Shown here piece by piece: positions 1-12,506 of a stretch of DNA of 29,083 nt. Origin of the DNA: Priapulus caudatus (taxonomy: Eukaryota > Priapulida > Priapulimorpha > Priapulimorphida > Priapulidae); contig NW_014577176.1 in NCBI RefSeq assembly GCF_000485595.1, positions 333,508 to 362,590 on the forward strand. The letters are read 5' to 3'. A program made the translations under genes and the position numbers. Position 1 is the first letter of the stretch, and every line of letters starts with the position of its first letter. The notes under the pieces were generated by a model, which did no database searches, was not told the origin of the DNA, and saw only the letters and a program-made list of their open reading frames with translations.

Positions 1-693
1 CAACGAAGACAAGTGGTCCCGATAGTTTTGAGAAGATGCAAGGACACCGATGAACGCTTAATGAAGAACTTGACCGATCGTTTAACGTGGGTGTCTTGTA
101 AAGACGTGGCCGCATTCTTCAGCTCTTTAAAGAGTTCAACGAGAATTCATTGCGTATCATCGCACCTCTTTAACTTTTGGAACAGTTACATAGAATTGTA
201 CCTGGTCCTGCTTGAGATTTGTCAGGGCATGAGCCCGAAGGTAATTGGTCACTTCACCTTGCCTGCAACAGCAGAGCGAGATGCTTCCACACTTCTGGTC
301 TGTGACCGCCCCAAATACTCGAGATGCATTCCCAATTTTACCTTGCAGGACTAAACAAGGTGAGCAAGAAGGCTCCTGAGGTTCACCAGGATTTCTTTCG
401 AGACCCTTGTTCGAGCCACAAGATATTCTCAGGCATTGCCGCAAGTCTGGACTGAATTATGGATTTAGGGCGGACAGATCAATTCGTGACTCCAAGGCAA
501 CGGAGGTGTATTGTCAGTTTATACAACACAGCAGTCTGGTGCCAATGCAAAGTGGTTTCTTACCGCCCCACGAAGAGCCAGCCGATTGTTCGCAGCTTTT
601 CTCAGCAATCGCAAAGGAATTTGCTACATGCTGGCGACGTGGCACATGAACGAGTAGGCACCGCACAAAGTAAGAGGAAAACAGAGCGCTAAA

Positions 694-720
694 GGAAAAA
701 TTTTTTCGGCGAAATCTTTG
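694..720 (+). repeat. Short dispersed motif, copy 1 (GGCGAAATCTTTG type)
   Basis: A run of AAAAATTTTTT is followed by CGGCGAAATCTTTG. Nearly the same string, three bases shorter, occurs at 19438-19463 upstream of GST copy A. From memory I associate AATTTTGGCGAAAT-type motifs with demosponge genomes; this was not checked. Function is unknown. Confidence 0.45.
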
Positions 721-2005
721 AGGGGACAAGAGAATATGCTACAGATGACTACTGCTGATGTCTACCGTCAATGACATTATTGGGTAAAACCCATTTTACA
801 GTGGCTCGGTGGAAAAAAAGTAATGGAGTAGTAAGAATTGTTCAAATCTTAGCACTGGTGTGCGTCTATGCCCTCAATATCATCTTGGCTTTCGGTAGAG
901 AAAAAGGACAATCATGGCCAAACTATGACACAAAAAGCCGAGGGTGGACATCAACGAAACTGGACTATTGTTGGCAGCATTTCTCGGATCTCTTCAACTG
1001 GCTAATAAATACGATTGCACCGAAAGCTTGGCGATTGTCAAGAAGAATCAACATCATAGAGATCTGTGTGTCACATTGAGTGAATCGATTCCGATCTACC
1101 GCGCTCCAACGTGTCCATCTGCCTTCTCTCCATACCTCTGGAATACCGCAAAATGTGGTTTGACCATAGTACTTGTCGCTTGAATTTGTTATTGTTCACA
1201 TTAGATGTCAAGAAATTGATTCCTGAGGAGAGAACAACAAGGGTATTGCGACATAAATGAAGTATTATCAATCAGTTCCATTTTCTGTAAAGCGAATATG
1301 AAGACGGGAACACGTCAGGCAGACCGGTGGAAAGCAGTACGAGAGACTTATGGGACGAACCTAGATATGAACGCTTACAGATATACGGCCAACGATGCGG
1401 GCTCCCATGTGAGAAGAAGGAGATTTGAGTCAGAGACAGCACACATCATCGATGGGCATGGCAGACTGAAGTGCAGATGCGTGACAATGCAAGAGACTGG
1501 CGCATCGTACATGTTGCGAGTGAGAAGCTCGACCTCAAACGAGCATATTAAGGACATCACGGTATAACTCGACTTTTGGGGAAAGATAATTGCTCGCGGA
1601 GACGATGTCAATGTGTGATGTTTCGGGACAGGTACGATAAGGAAGACTATTCAAGGAAGCCGAGAACGAAAAAGACGAGGGTCATTCATGCAGATACTGA
1701 AGTCAAAATATCCGGAAAAGCAGACACCAGCGCCAAAGAATTACATCAGGAATCAAGAACACAATGACTGCGCGTGAAAGTGTTCCTTTGTAGTAGGTTG
1801 AACTGAGCTTGCCGCGAGTCAAGCTTGATGCCAGCGGACAACAACTAGTTCTAGCGGGTGACGTTACAGAGGGATAAGGTAGAGCTTACCACGGAATGGT
1901 GCATCAGAGGAACATTAGCTGCAACCTTAGTTCACTAGAAAGCGACCACGAAAGGGCGGACAGCAGGACGAATGTTGGCGCTGCACGCACGAGGTCTGGT
2001 AAACT

Positions 2006-2132
2006 GGAGAGAGAAATAGAGACGAAGAGAGAGAGAGAGAGAGAAGAGAGAGGAAGATGAGAGAGAGCGAGGAGATAGAGACGAGAGCGAGGGAGAGAGA
2101 GAGAGAGAGGAGAGAGAGAAGAAGAGAGAGCA
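2006..2132 (+). repeat. Imperfect (GA)n tract
   Basis: Purine-only stretches of GAGA are interrupted by GAAATA, GACGA and GGAAGATG for about 125 bases. The opposite strand is polypyrimidine and gives spurious Ser/Leu-rich open frames at 1904-2161. Confidence 0.9.
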
Positions 2133-2310
2133 AGGCGCGTCGAGAGAAATATATAACGCACTACAGAGAAGAGAGAGGAGTTACGGTAAAGAGAATATAG
2201 CAGTCACGGAGGGGAACAGATGTGGCCGTTGGCACTTTGTATAATACTGCATTTTCGGGCGACGAGTAGCGCATTGATGAGAGACGAGCAGCGTAGAGAC
2301 TCGAGAGGTT

Positions 2311-2330
2311 GGAGAGAGAGAGAGAGAGAG
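2311..2330 (+). repeat. (GA)n microsatellite
   Basis: Nearly perfect GA dinucleotide run about 180 bases beyond the larger GA tract. The two may be remnants of one expanded purine-rich region. Confidence 0.85.
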
Positions 2331-5300
2331 TAGAGCAGCAGACCGTTTTCTCAGAGGAGGAGATCCGGTTCCTGTGTCGCACCTGGCTGTAGTCGACCCA
2401 CACTCGAGCTGTTATTTTCTCTTAATGTGTACAGGGGTACCTCAATACTAATCAGCATTTATACGCAACGCGAGTCACTTTAGCATTAGGACAAACTAGT
2501 GGCTGAGGTCAAATGGAGCATTGATTTCCTCTTCCATATTGTATTGTATATGTTCTACTATTGCCCATGCCTTTACTTGTCACTATGAAGAGTTTAGCCA
2601 TGCGCGCATAACTCTATGATTATTAGATACTAACGAATCAGAAGTAGGGCTGGAGCTCGAATAAAACTTTCACTGTTTGGCCTGGCTCTTTCCTAATGGC
2701 GCTTACTTGTCTATCAGGACTTATTAATATGTTACATTAGAGGTGGTCAGATCACATAACGCTGAAATTACACGGGCCTTAAATGGTAACATGCTCTTAA
2801 ACCCCACATCGCAGAATAACCTCTTCATTCTCGAATGGTCGGAATTCGGATGAGAACTTGGAAAAGGGTGGGCAGCAGCAGCTCCTGAGCGATGTATCTC
2901 TGCACTCGGGCTGTTCAGGTGCGTAAGAAAAGAATGGAAGTCTTGATAGCTATGGGCGTACACAAGACCCTCTGCTCCATATTTCATTTTCATCACTGGA
3001 TCGAGAGTGGACTGCGAAGGTATAATATGGAATATGCTACGCATATCATACCTTCACTATTTGCTCAATGCATGATAATCCACATCAATCAGAGGACAAG
3101 GCACACAAGCTAGTCTTGATTGTACTTCTACACAAAATTCAGTATCAGCAGCATGATGTTTTCGCTATTATTGTGACTGTAGCAAGACGAAACACAGTCA
3201 TAGAAAGGTACACGTATTTGGGAACGCTCCAAACGGGAAGGGGAAACGAGTGTTTTTCCAGAGAATGCAATAGACCAATTGTAAAAGCTGGCAATATATA
3301 GGAAAAATCATGCTCATATCGACACAACACCTCAACAGTGCTCATTCTTATTACTACAGAGATACAACACATGATTTCTGCTGGACACGGAGTAATTTTC
3401 ACAACTACGGCAGCCCGCCTTGTGTGGAGAGATGCCTGACACACACACAGCAAGCTGCGCCTTCCGTATTAGGAATATGGTGGGGAGACTTAGGCCATTC
3501 AGAGGGAAAAGCCGTATGAGGGAGACTACTGCCGACCATATTCCCAGTAAAGCCTTTGTGGCGTCAGCGAATTAGATCGACATTAGGGAAGTTACCTCGC
3601 CAGAGTGGGCTCACCTCGCGCCTGTGCTCGGAAGATTTGCCAAGACAGCGGCTAAAGCAAGTAGTAAATGTGACAATAACGTATGGCTTACCTCTGCTCT
3701 CTCAGAAGCAACATGGTCTCATGCTCATAAAACATAAGCTCGCGCTCACTCGAGCAGGGACAGAAATACCGTCACAAGCACCTCGCAGGCTATGTTACTT
3801 GAGAGGCTCCCATTGGTCAAGATGGAAGCTTGTGTCAACACAAAACCTCATTGAAAAGCGCGACAACTGTGGCATCATAAGCTTCAAACTGCCCCCATTT
3901 AATACGCAATCAGAGGTAATATTCACTGTTGAGGCTAAAGAGAGACGAGTGACACACAAGTGAACTGAAAACTGAATCAGGAAGACTCCGTTATACGGCG
4001 ACCAGCGAACATTTTTGCTTATAAGACATTTGATAAGGATGTTGATCAAGCAGGACAAAATTCTATTAACAATTATTTCTCTCATCGTTAATGATAATGA
4101 GCCTGTCGTTTATTCTACTTTTAACGGCAAAGGTATTGGCTAATGCGCTCTAACCGAGTACAGGGCAATATAACTGCCATGTAGAGAGACAGACCATTCG
4201 TTCGTCATACCCTTAACAGAATACAGGTATCTAGAAGAAGAGATTTGCCAGGTATTGTCTCAGAACTTCTCTTACTTCACGACTTCCGTAGGCTGAATAG
4301 TTGCCTTGAGGGCATCGTAAGTGCCATGGCCTTCTCGTACAAGACCTCCCTGCCGCTGCCGGGCGCTCAAGAAGAAGCAAGTGTACCACTCATGGTCCGA
4401 CATACGGTTGGCAATCACTTCGGGCTCATAACTATAGAATCCTTAATTGGAGATAATGCATAATCATAGTAAATATATCATCTCAATTTCAACATATTTC
4501 CATAACATAAGTTGACACTTTAAGCGATAACGACTTTGTGATAAAGGCGAAATGCAGGCTGTTGGTTGCGCACGAGAAACAGTTATAAACGCTTGAAACT
4601 TACATCGTGCGTATACGTTGCGAATGTCATATACGATATGGAGAACTAAATGCAAATATTTCAGCGGAATGTATACTGTGGTCCATGAGCTGTCAGAACA
4701 ACGCGGCACGCGCTTTGTGGATACGTTTCATTGCTAATAAAACTAAGGGGGCGACCACCTGGCTTCCCATACCCTCCACTCTATTCACATAACTTCAACT
4801 ATCGTCGCATGTCGTCACGAGACGTTTGTGAACTATAATATCGTTTGCATTGTCATCGGTCGGCTCTCATATGGAAATGAGGCCGTCTGATCTCTGAGAG
4901 CCAATTACTAGGAAATTTTGGTGCCCCGCCTCTAATATATATATTCAATCCTGTGTGTATGTCTCTCCGAGCGTAGTGCAAGCTCATTGCTCTCTAGAAC
5001 GCAAGGTCACTTAGCTAATTGTCTTGATTGAATCATGAAGTTAGAATTTAAGCTACTGCTACACAGCGGTTACACATACCAACGATGAATTGAACTTGTG
5101 TCAATATTTGAAATAGGAATATTTGATGGATTTGGTGTATTTTAATATGCCGCTCAGTAAGTTAAAGTATTTATGTGTATATGAAGGAAACATACTACAC
5201 AGGATTGAGCTGTAACGACACATCAAGTCGTCAAACCCAGTAGTTTCGGACCCTCGCCAGGAAGGCGTTCCATTCACTTCTAATGCCTCTTCAACGGAAG

Positions 5301-6429
5301 CTGTAAAGGACACCCTGGACAGTATAGGACCGTACAGAAAAAGGTGTCATAATACTCACCCAGATGGAGCGAGCCCTACGATGTTCAATAGGTGAACAGT
5401 CTCGGTGCTTAAGTGTGAGTAAAAGGACCTAGTTACTACTACGAACCTACTGACCTCTATAGATCGCGAGGCAAATTTATAATGAACACAGCATTAAAGC
5501 TAGGAGCTGATGATTAACATTACAATAGAAACATTACCGACGCGGGGCCATAGACATGTAGCTGCCACACATTACATGGCCCATCGATAAACAGTCTTCG
5601 AACGCAGTCTTTCATATCATTTGAAAAAATGATGAAAGATGTTACTACATGGACTAGTATGCCGTAGCATGCGGACCATGGAGGATCCTTGACAACTTTC
5701 CTTATTAATTGCACGCTTATCCAACGTTTTATTACACAACCGGTTATTTTCCGATTAGCCATGTGTTCTATTCTTTAGAGTTAACGTGCATCATTTCTTT
5801 CTTGGTATCTGTAGTCTACCTTCCATGGTATTGACAAAGATTGTCATTCTTCACTATGTATGGATGTGCACGTACCAATGCGCACATGTGTTCTGTTACG
5901 AGGTGTTTTCCTATTCGATGCAGAACGAGCTCATATAACTGTAATTTCGACTGCCAGTAATCTGTTTATCTACACAAAGTCCCCTAACTCCGGCAGACGT
6001 GTTTTTGTTGAGAAGCTTTATACCAATTTAGGTTGCAGTTGAAAGGTGTATGATAATTGTTTCGCGCAACGAAATACGTGAAATTGCTCCATACAAGGAT
6101 TACTGACTTGTCCGCTGATTAACTCCTCGCATGCTAAGCTGCCGAGGCTTAGTGACAAGCATCGCTGTCATTGGGCAGGAGCAGTGCTGGACAAGGCAGA
6201 GAACAGAATGTGCAAACTTCAACCCCACTTAAAATGCAATGTCAGAGTGGATACAGTCGGTACATATCTCGGGCCGACTTGACATAGTCCGGCTCGCAGT
6301 CCTGCGTCCCGGACTGTCCGAGTCACTAGACCTGAGCTACATCGAGCGGAAGTTGCGAGCCATAGCAGAATGCCCGACTCCGACGACAAGCCAGCTCTCC
6401 AACGACTCTTTAGGAATTGGTCAACTACC

Positions 6430-7225
6430 TCGCGAAGTTTATTCCGAACATTGCTGACTACTACTGAACTAATACTACGTACTACTTACTTACTTACTAC
6501 TACTGACATACCTCGCACTCATCAGTGATCATCGTGCTAATAGAAGATGACTTTATGCCATGTGAGCTTACTACTTGACTGTATAGCTATGCGCTACACA
6601 TGAGGTTATAAAGGGCCCTTCAAGACCATCCAATTTAGAGCCATTAGATTTGACCATAGCTCACCGTTCACCAACTACCTTACAACTACTAATTCTTGAA
6701 TCAGATAAAAACCGAGCTGAAAATTACTCAAGCAGCTAATGCCTATCACAACATGTGGACTTGGTTGACCATTTTCCTGCTGCAAGACGGTACTATCCAA
6801 TAGCTTCGCCCCTATCTATGATGCTCTATGACGGTCACCTGATCAGGCTCAGCAGAGACTAGTAACTTACGCTCAACATCGAAAAAGACTGCTACCTCTG
6901 CAACTAGTGTATTGCCTTAGTCGTGAACGGAAAATTATTCCATCCAATACGACCTTACGCCGGAGGCAAGTGGAGAACGTCTGCACTATTCGATCTAACA
7001 AAAGTTACGCTCTCACTCAGGTGAACTATATCAACAGTAACTTACCTTTCGCGAACAGTGTCAACCGCGCTATGCTCAATAATGAATGATCTGTTTGAGC
7101 TACACTCTGCCAGCGCTATATCAGTACTACCTACTTACTACTATCAGCATTAATTACATAACTTCACTACTACTATAGCTATCACCTCACTGAGCTACTT
7201 AACTAAATACCTAACTACTTGTACA
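6430..7225 (+). repeat. ACT/TACT-rich degenerate region
   Basis: The plus strand is repeatedly interrupted by ACTACT, CTACTTACT and TACTACTAC strings (clearest at 6459-6505 and 7121-7222), with unrelated sequence between. This looks like a decayed trinucleotide/tetranucleotide satellite or a composition bias; no period is maintained. No gene is recognised in it. Confidence 0.3.
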
Positions 7226-9902
7226 ATTATTATGACCGGACGCACACGTGATGTGATTCTCGATTGACACGAGCGAATATATCACGGCTAGTGGCATGGA
7301 GATAGAGGTTGATGATATGGGATGAATGATTGATAGTGGAGAGCAGTGAACTCGAATCGAGGACTGGGGTACAATTATATTTGCAGTATCAATTCTCATT
7401 CGTGTGGATAAACAATGACCTCTCGTGATTGAATGTGACGCGCAGTTAGGCTTTGCGTGGGAGCCCCAACTACTCGAAGCCATTACTGATAACGCGGAGA
7501 GATGGGTGGGCGAGGGCGGGGTTCCCGGGAGTACTTTGCCAGGGAAACTCAGATCGTCCACATTGGCATGTGGTTAGGCTAATCGGTACACGGACCACGA
7601 AGATACACGAATCCCATGCCAATGTCCGTCTACACGACGCATATTGGAATATACGTGACGGAGGTGGGTCGAGGCAGTTTGAGCTTTGCTATTCGGGTAT
7701 GGGGTGAGAAGACTCTAATGAGGCTGCTCCTCTTTTAGCGCAAGTAACCCAGGGCAAGGAATGCTTACACACTGTGCTTATGTAAGTGTTCACCTAGGCT
7801 TATCTATCGGTCGATGTGAGGAGACAAATGTAAGGCCAGCGGGCGCCGTAACACCATCTACTGGCTGGAATGTCATCAGCACATGGCCCGAGACGACTTC
7901 ATACGCAAGGTGCAAAACGTGTTCGCGCTATTTCAAGAAGAACTGGCCTTAGCAGAAGGAACGCTTGATTCCACATGATATACCAGACAGACCGTGCGCC
8001 TCGTACTCAATCAATACTGACTGAATGTTACATAACAAAAAATCTCCGTTCTGGTATTAGGGACTTGTATTTTGAATGAGTCGTAGTAAGCGAGTGCAAA
8101 TTCAGGAACGTATCTTGTTGTGAGCTAGAGGACTACTACTCAAGTTCCCATGAAAATCGAGCCCTACTCGAAGAATAGAAAAACCGCGCAAAAGCAGTGA
8201 GGTGTCAGTCGTCAATTGTCATTAAAGTCCATCCATAAAGACCCAGACTGCAAAGGCGCCACGCGGATACCCTCCGGAACGAATACAATTTGTATCTAGA
8301 CGAATTCATCTAAACTCCGTTTCTAAGCGTCCCGTTTCGCGACGCTTTCAAAGACTGTTGCTAGGAAAATGGGACATTAACTACTGCTACCTCAAGCCCA
8401 ACCTACCCCCAGTCAAACGGACAAAGTGAGCGGTCTGTAACAAACAGTTTAGAACATCCTTAGAACATTGTCAGGGGCCCGAAACGACCGGACTGCGGAA
8501 GCGACGTTTGTGACCCAAATGACATTCAGTGACCAACGTTTACATTCATTTTACATTCCGAATTTGGTAATATTTTTCTTCATCGCTGGAGATGAAATAT
8601 ACATCGCTTCCCGTCTCATGACTTTGGTCCTGATGGAAGTAGCGACACTTCGATCAAGATTACCAGCAAAAGTCTACATCGCCTGTGATGCCAAGAATGC
8701 ATAGGTATGCATGTGTGTTGGTGGGGCGAGTGCTCGGAAGAGAGTCGCAGACCTAGATATTTTTGTAGCATGGCGACGCATTCCGCGGCTATATAACTAA
8801 GCATGTCTCAATTAACTCGTTACCAAGTAGTTTCAGTGTACACACTGGTGATACCGTCAGGGATCAGGACCCAGAATAAAAACTTGCGGAAGCCAGCCTG
8901 TAGATATTAGGGAACAAGACACGCAAGAAGACCGACCAAGGCCTACTAGTACAAACACGGGCCCTAACGGAATTAACGTTTCTACAGGCAGAAACAGAAA
9001 ACAATATATTTGAGGACATTCGCGCAACACGCAAACCATGTGATAACTGGTCCGGAAACTCGTCTTGATGAAATACCGACATGCAGGAAGTTCGCTGGCG
9101 AGCTACATAGAAACTCCAGCACCATATGCCGAGAACCAGTACTACCTGCACGGTGTCCAGAGGAACATAACCTACACTTAGCTTTGCAGCTCATAGCGCG
9201 GTCTAGAAGATCATCAGGGGACCCAAGTCGTTACACAAGTACCTACGATCAAAATCATTGTTTTGATTCTGTGTGCTGTAAACCCTCTGCTTATGTGGAA
9301 ATAGGTTTTTCTTGTGAATATAGAACTGGTAGCGTAAAGAGCCCCGTTCCACAGTGCTTGGCTAATTTGTGTTGCTAGCAACCTCTAGCCCTGCCTGCAG
9401 AAGTTTGTCTGTAAGTGTTAAAAGTTGAATGATAATTGCAATTATTTCAAATCGCCATTTTGATTCCAAACCAGAATTTTATTGTTTACTCCAATTCAAA
9501 CTTAGTCACAGGTTCTCTGCAAACACTATTTGATATCCTACATTGGGGATACAATACTAGATGTGGCTAAAATATTTGCGGTACTTGGTTATAATTGACA
9601 ATTCCATATCTAATCGATAATTTACGTCAAATTATTACTGAATAGTTCTGCTGCCTCAAGTTCAATTGGTTCTATTTAACTGCTCTTATAAAAGAGAAAG
9701 CGCAATTAAAGAACAAAGGGAGGATCGATTCATATATAGCACTAATACGTGAATAAGGTAACCCGAGGATAAACTCTAAAATGAATATCAACCAATTTAA
9801 TCAGAAGCGCTGTGAATAAATTCTTGTTGTGCTTTCTTAATGGCGCTTCTTCAGCTATTAAATATTACCAGTATACATTGTGTATCACAATTATATACAT
9901 TG

Positions 9903-10445
9903 CAGGCCGTAGCCAGGTGGGGTTCGGCGGGGTTCGAAACGACCCCCCCGAGGCCCCCCCCAATTTTTTTTTCTTTTTTTTTTGAAAATTTGCAAGAATT
10001 TTTCATGTTCATATAGGTCGCTCATTTTAGTGTTAATAGATTTGCAAAATTTCTCCATCGTGCGTGGTCACAGGATGTAGTAACGTGTAACAGTGAACAC
10101 CCCTCCCATCCGCCACACCCTTCCTTACCGCTCGGCTTGCTTTGGTTCCCTCTGCCTGGTCAGCCTTCGCGCATAAGCTTCTAAGAAGATTAACCAACCC
10201 GTCATGATAGAGCGGACCAGATCCCGTAATTCGAAGCAAGGGAGTTCTACAGGTGTGTGTCAGTGTGGGAGTCGGACCCCCCATATGATCGCGCGCTCTA
10301 GATAAACGACATCTGAGAGGGGTTTTCTACTTGGGCAATTTAAAAAATGTTCCCCAAGACCCCCCCTTGCGGCTCGCAGTAGCTCGCAACTTTGGGTTAG
10401 CGGTTAGACCCCCCGCCCCAGTACAAATCCTTGTACACGCCCCTG
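9903..10445. mobile_element. Probable hAT-type non-autonomous element
   Basis: The left end reads CAGGCCGTAGCCAGG followed by G- and C-runs. The right end, read on the other strand, is CAGGGGCGTGTACAAGG followed by a G-run. Both look like diverged forms of the CAGGGGCGTAGCCAGG terminal repeat typical of hAT elements. The flanking octamers ATACATTG and ATTCGATG agree at only 5 of 8 positions, so the target duplication is weak and the ends may be off. The interior has poly-C blocks and a T-run and no transposase. Confidence 0.4.
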
Positions 10446-10650
10446 ATTCGATGCATGATTGCCAACATTTGAAAAAGATACGACCCCCCCCCAATAGAAA
10501 GCGGGCATACGGGCACTGCAGCTTGGATAAATACATTTGCTATGCATAATCAATTGTCTCTACATGTTGCAATACACTGTAGCATTGTTGCAGGAAACTA
10601 GAAGTATATGTAACAAACTAACTGTATATGTAACTATATCATGTACTCAC

Positions 10651-10686
10651 CCCTCTGAAATACCAATATCCGAGAACTGGGGCCAT
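10651..10686 (-). CDS. Mu-class GST copy B, orphan first exon
   Basis: Read on the minus strand this gives 12 codons, MAPVLGYWYFRG, followed directly by the donor GTGAGT. Mu-class GSTs begin this way, with the catalytic tyrosine in the GYW motif, and their first coding exon is 36 nt, as here. It differs from exon 1 of copy A ([12 protein letters not shown]) at three residues, and upstream DNA is not alike. Exon 2 should lie at lower coordinates, but I found no further GST exon between 1 and 10650. It is therefore a gene whose next intron exceeds the window, a truncated copy, or a copy cut by a rearrangement near 9.4 kb. Confidence 0.75.
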
Positions 10687-10957
10687 GGTGCAAGAAGACT
10701 AGATTAAACCTCACGCGATAAATATCTACATCTATTTATTAATTTTGGTCTTCACTGCTCATAGGTTCTATGCCACGACACATAGACACGACGGCTGTTG
10801 AGGATATTGACGCTATTTACATGTGAAATTATTGGTCTTTTATATCGATGTTTACTTTTTCAATTTCGCGCTGGACACCCGTGTCTCAGCGACGCGACAC
10901 TAGCGCCGACCAACGGCAATAAGATGCTTCACACGAAAGTAGCTATGAATTATGCAA

Positions 10958-10994
10958 TCATCATCATCAGCAGCAGCAACAGCAGCAGCAGCAG
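10958..10994 (+). repeat. (CAT)n/(CAG)n compound microsatellite
   Basis: A few CAT units pass into CAG units with one CAA interruption, roughly 270 bases upstream of the copy B start codon on the plus strand. Confidence 0.85.
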
Positions 10995-11245
10995 TGGACC
11001 TGTATAAATCTTTTGAACAAGTGGGGACCCATCTAAGGAAATAACTAGCTTTATTATACAAATTCTGCTTTGGAAGGTTGGGTGTGATACCTGAGGATCT
11101 CATAAAATCAGCTGCAGTGCGGGGCGTGTAGCACTTGCTACATTTGCCACTATATTAATCCTCCTGTTCTCTTAGTCGGTAGGGTCTTACACGGAAGGTC
11201 TGAGGATCTATCCAGCAGCGAGATATAGCACATGTATGTCGGGAT

Positions 11246-11294
11246 CATAGATAGCCTATATACACTAGACGCGTGTGTATATAAGCTATCTATG
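11246..11294. other. Near-perfect hairpin, about 20-bp stem and 7-nt loop
   Basis: The left arm starts CATAGATAGCCTATATACAC and the right arm reads GTGTATATAAGCTATCTATG. They pair with about one mismatch around a seven-base loop. It lies 560 bases upstream of the copy B start codon. It could be a cruciform-forming palindrome or a tiny MITE remnant. It is short for a typical animal miRNA precursor. Confidence 0.6.
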
Positions 11295-11310
11295 ACCGTG
11301 AGGTTCAAGG

Positions 11311-11332
11311 TACGACGACGACGACGACGACA
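11311..11332 (+). repeat. (ACG)n microsatellite
   Basis: About seven ACG units, lying 17 bases beyond the hairpin. Confidence 0.85.
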
Positions 11333-12126
11333 CGCACATCCCGCCCCACCGTGCAGACAGAACACACGGATTATTGTTACGGCAGATACGTACACTCACG
11401 TACACCTGTTGTAATACTAGTAGTTTATGTAATAATATATAATAGAAATATTAAATGAAATTGGAATCCTTGCAATAATGTTACAACTCCTGTTATGATT
11501 CTGTAGCAGTTTCACATTAGGCATAGCAACTAGACAAGGTAAGAAGACAAAGTTGCATGAAGTTACGTTTTGTAATGAATTACTATTTTTATTTTGCTAC
11601 ATCCGCTCCACTGTGGTGAATATTAGTAATATTTCATATGATCACATGTATGGACTTTTACCCTTACACATGAGTTTAAGCCACATCTCTGCATATCATT
11701 TAACCGTTGGACAACGTTTGTTTGCCTGTAACAGACCTACGCAAAGCGGCCAACCTTCACGCACAATTAATTATCAAAGTAATCTCTCACAGTCCTAGGC
11801 GTTAGGTAGACTGCTTCCAGACAGGAATTATGCGTGAATTACACCATGCGCTCACTACTGGCTTGCAATTAAACCAAGATGGAATGACGCGCAGCATGAA
11901 TTTTAAATTCATCAAACATATTGCAAAATTTGAAAAAAAAAAAAAAAGTTCTAATTGTGAGATTTTTGTGGCTACACAAACACGAAAAACAGGCCAGCTA
12001 CCCTAGATTTTGCTCAACGACTTGCGTATACCAAAACATCTGTGATTCAAAGGCCCTCTCTGCAATAACTCGTTCCCTAACAAATGCATAACTAAATAGA
12101 TGTTACACTAACTCTGTACATCCCAA

Positions 12127-12132
12127 TTTATT
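12127..12132 (-). terminator. Candidate poly(A) signal of GST copy A
   Basis: The minus strand reads CAATAAATT here, giving a canonical AATAAA about 285 bases downstream of the copy A stop codon. Spacing suits a compact 3' UTR. Other AATAAA strings exist in this AT-rich DNA, so this is a candidate only. Confidence 0.45.
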
Positions 12133-12416
12133 GCCATTTCACAGTCATAGGCATTCTGCTCCGTATAACTATATCTATAAATTATGAAACCAAACGTAAG
12201 CTGTAGTTTCAAAATCCAATTATAGCTTAGGCGAATATAAACATAATATGAATTATTAAAAATAATCATCCATCTACAACAATCTTTCCAACGACAGTTC
12301 CGAGCGTTTGTTCCCCGAAGTCCATTCACGATGGTGCGATGACGTCACAGATTCAGGCGCTGTGTGTGATAATCCAAAGCTTGGTCGAAATTCAAAATTC
12401 GTGATCTCCCACAGGT

Positions 12417-12506
12417 CTACTGGTTGCCAAACTTCGCCATCTTGTTGTTGAGGGGAGCCTTCATGAACTTATCTGACGCCATGTACTTCTTGATAGTTGG
12501 GAGGGC
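12417..12506 (-). CDS. GST copy A, exon 8 (C-terminal, with stop)
   Basis: After a TTTCAG acceptor the minus strand reads [20 protein letters not shown] and runs to KFGNQ and a TAG stop, 29 residues. This equals the length of the last mu-class exon, whose human version has the same YM-S-F pattern. Starts in phase 0, compatible with exon 7. Confidence 0.9.
   Translation of the reverse strand, partial: ALPTIKKYMASDKFMKAPLNNKMAKFGNQ

Larger units (their letters stand above)
1..9400. other. GC/CpG-richer block with no recognisable gene
   Basis: I recognise no gene, RNA or transposon protein here. Open frames reach at most about 135 codons (for example 3556-3963 plus and 9010-9378 plus), show no family motif and lie in no splice-consistent series. 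By hand count, 3541-3840 holds 14 CpG and 15121-15420 holds 5; the line at 3541 is about half G+C and the line at 15181 is under a third. The texture changes near 9.4 kb, after which AT-rich intron-like DNA begins. No exon 2-8 of GST copy B was found here on the minus strand. It could be old decayed repeat DNA, a distinct intergenic compartment, or a misjoined contig. Simple repeats inside are listed separately. Confidence 0.5.
10687..12126. other. Spacer between GST copies B and A
   Basis: Promoter-side DNA of copy B and downstream DNA of copy A. I see simple repeats (10958-10994, 11311-11332), a hairpin (11246-11294) and an A-run near 11934-11947. No coding exon is recognised. Open frames such as 11553-11798 have no known motif. 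Confidence 0.5.

Noticed and set aside
1904-2161. Ser/Leu-rich minus-strand frame
   Set aside because: Translation of the complementary strand of the GA tract.
3556-3963. 135-codon plus-strand frame in the left block
   Set aside because: No recognisable domain, no splice partners, and a length not remarkable in GC-richer DNA.
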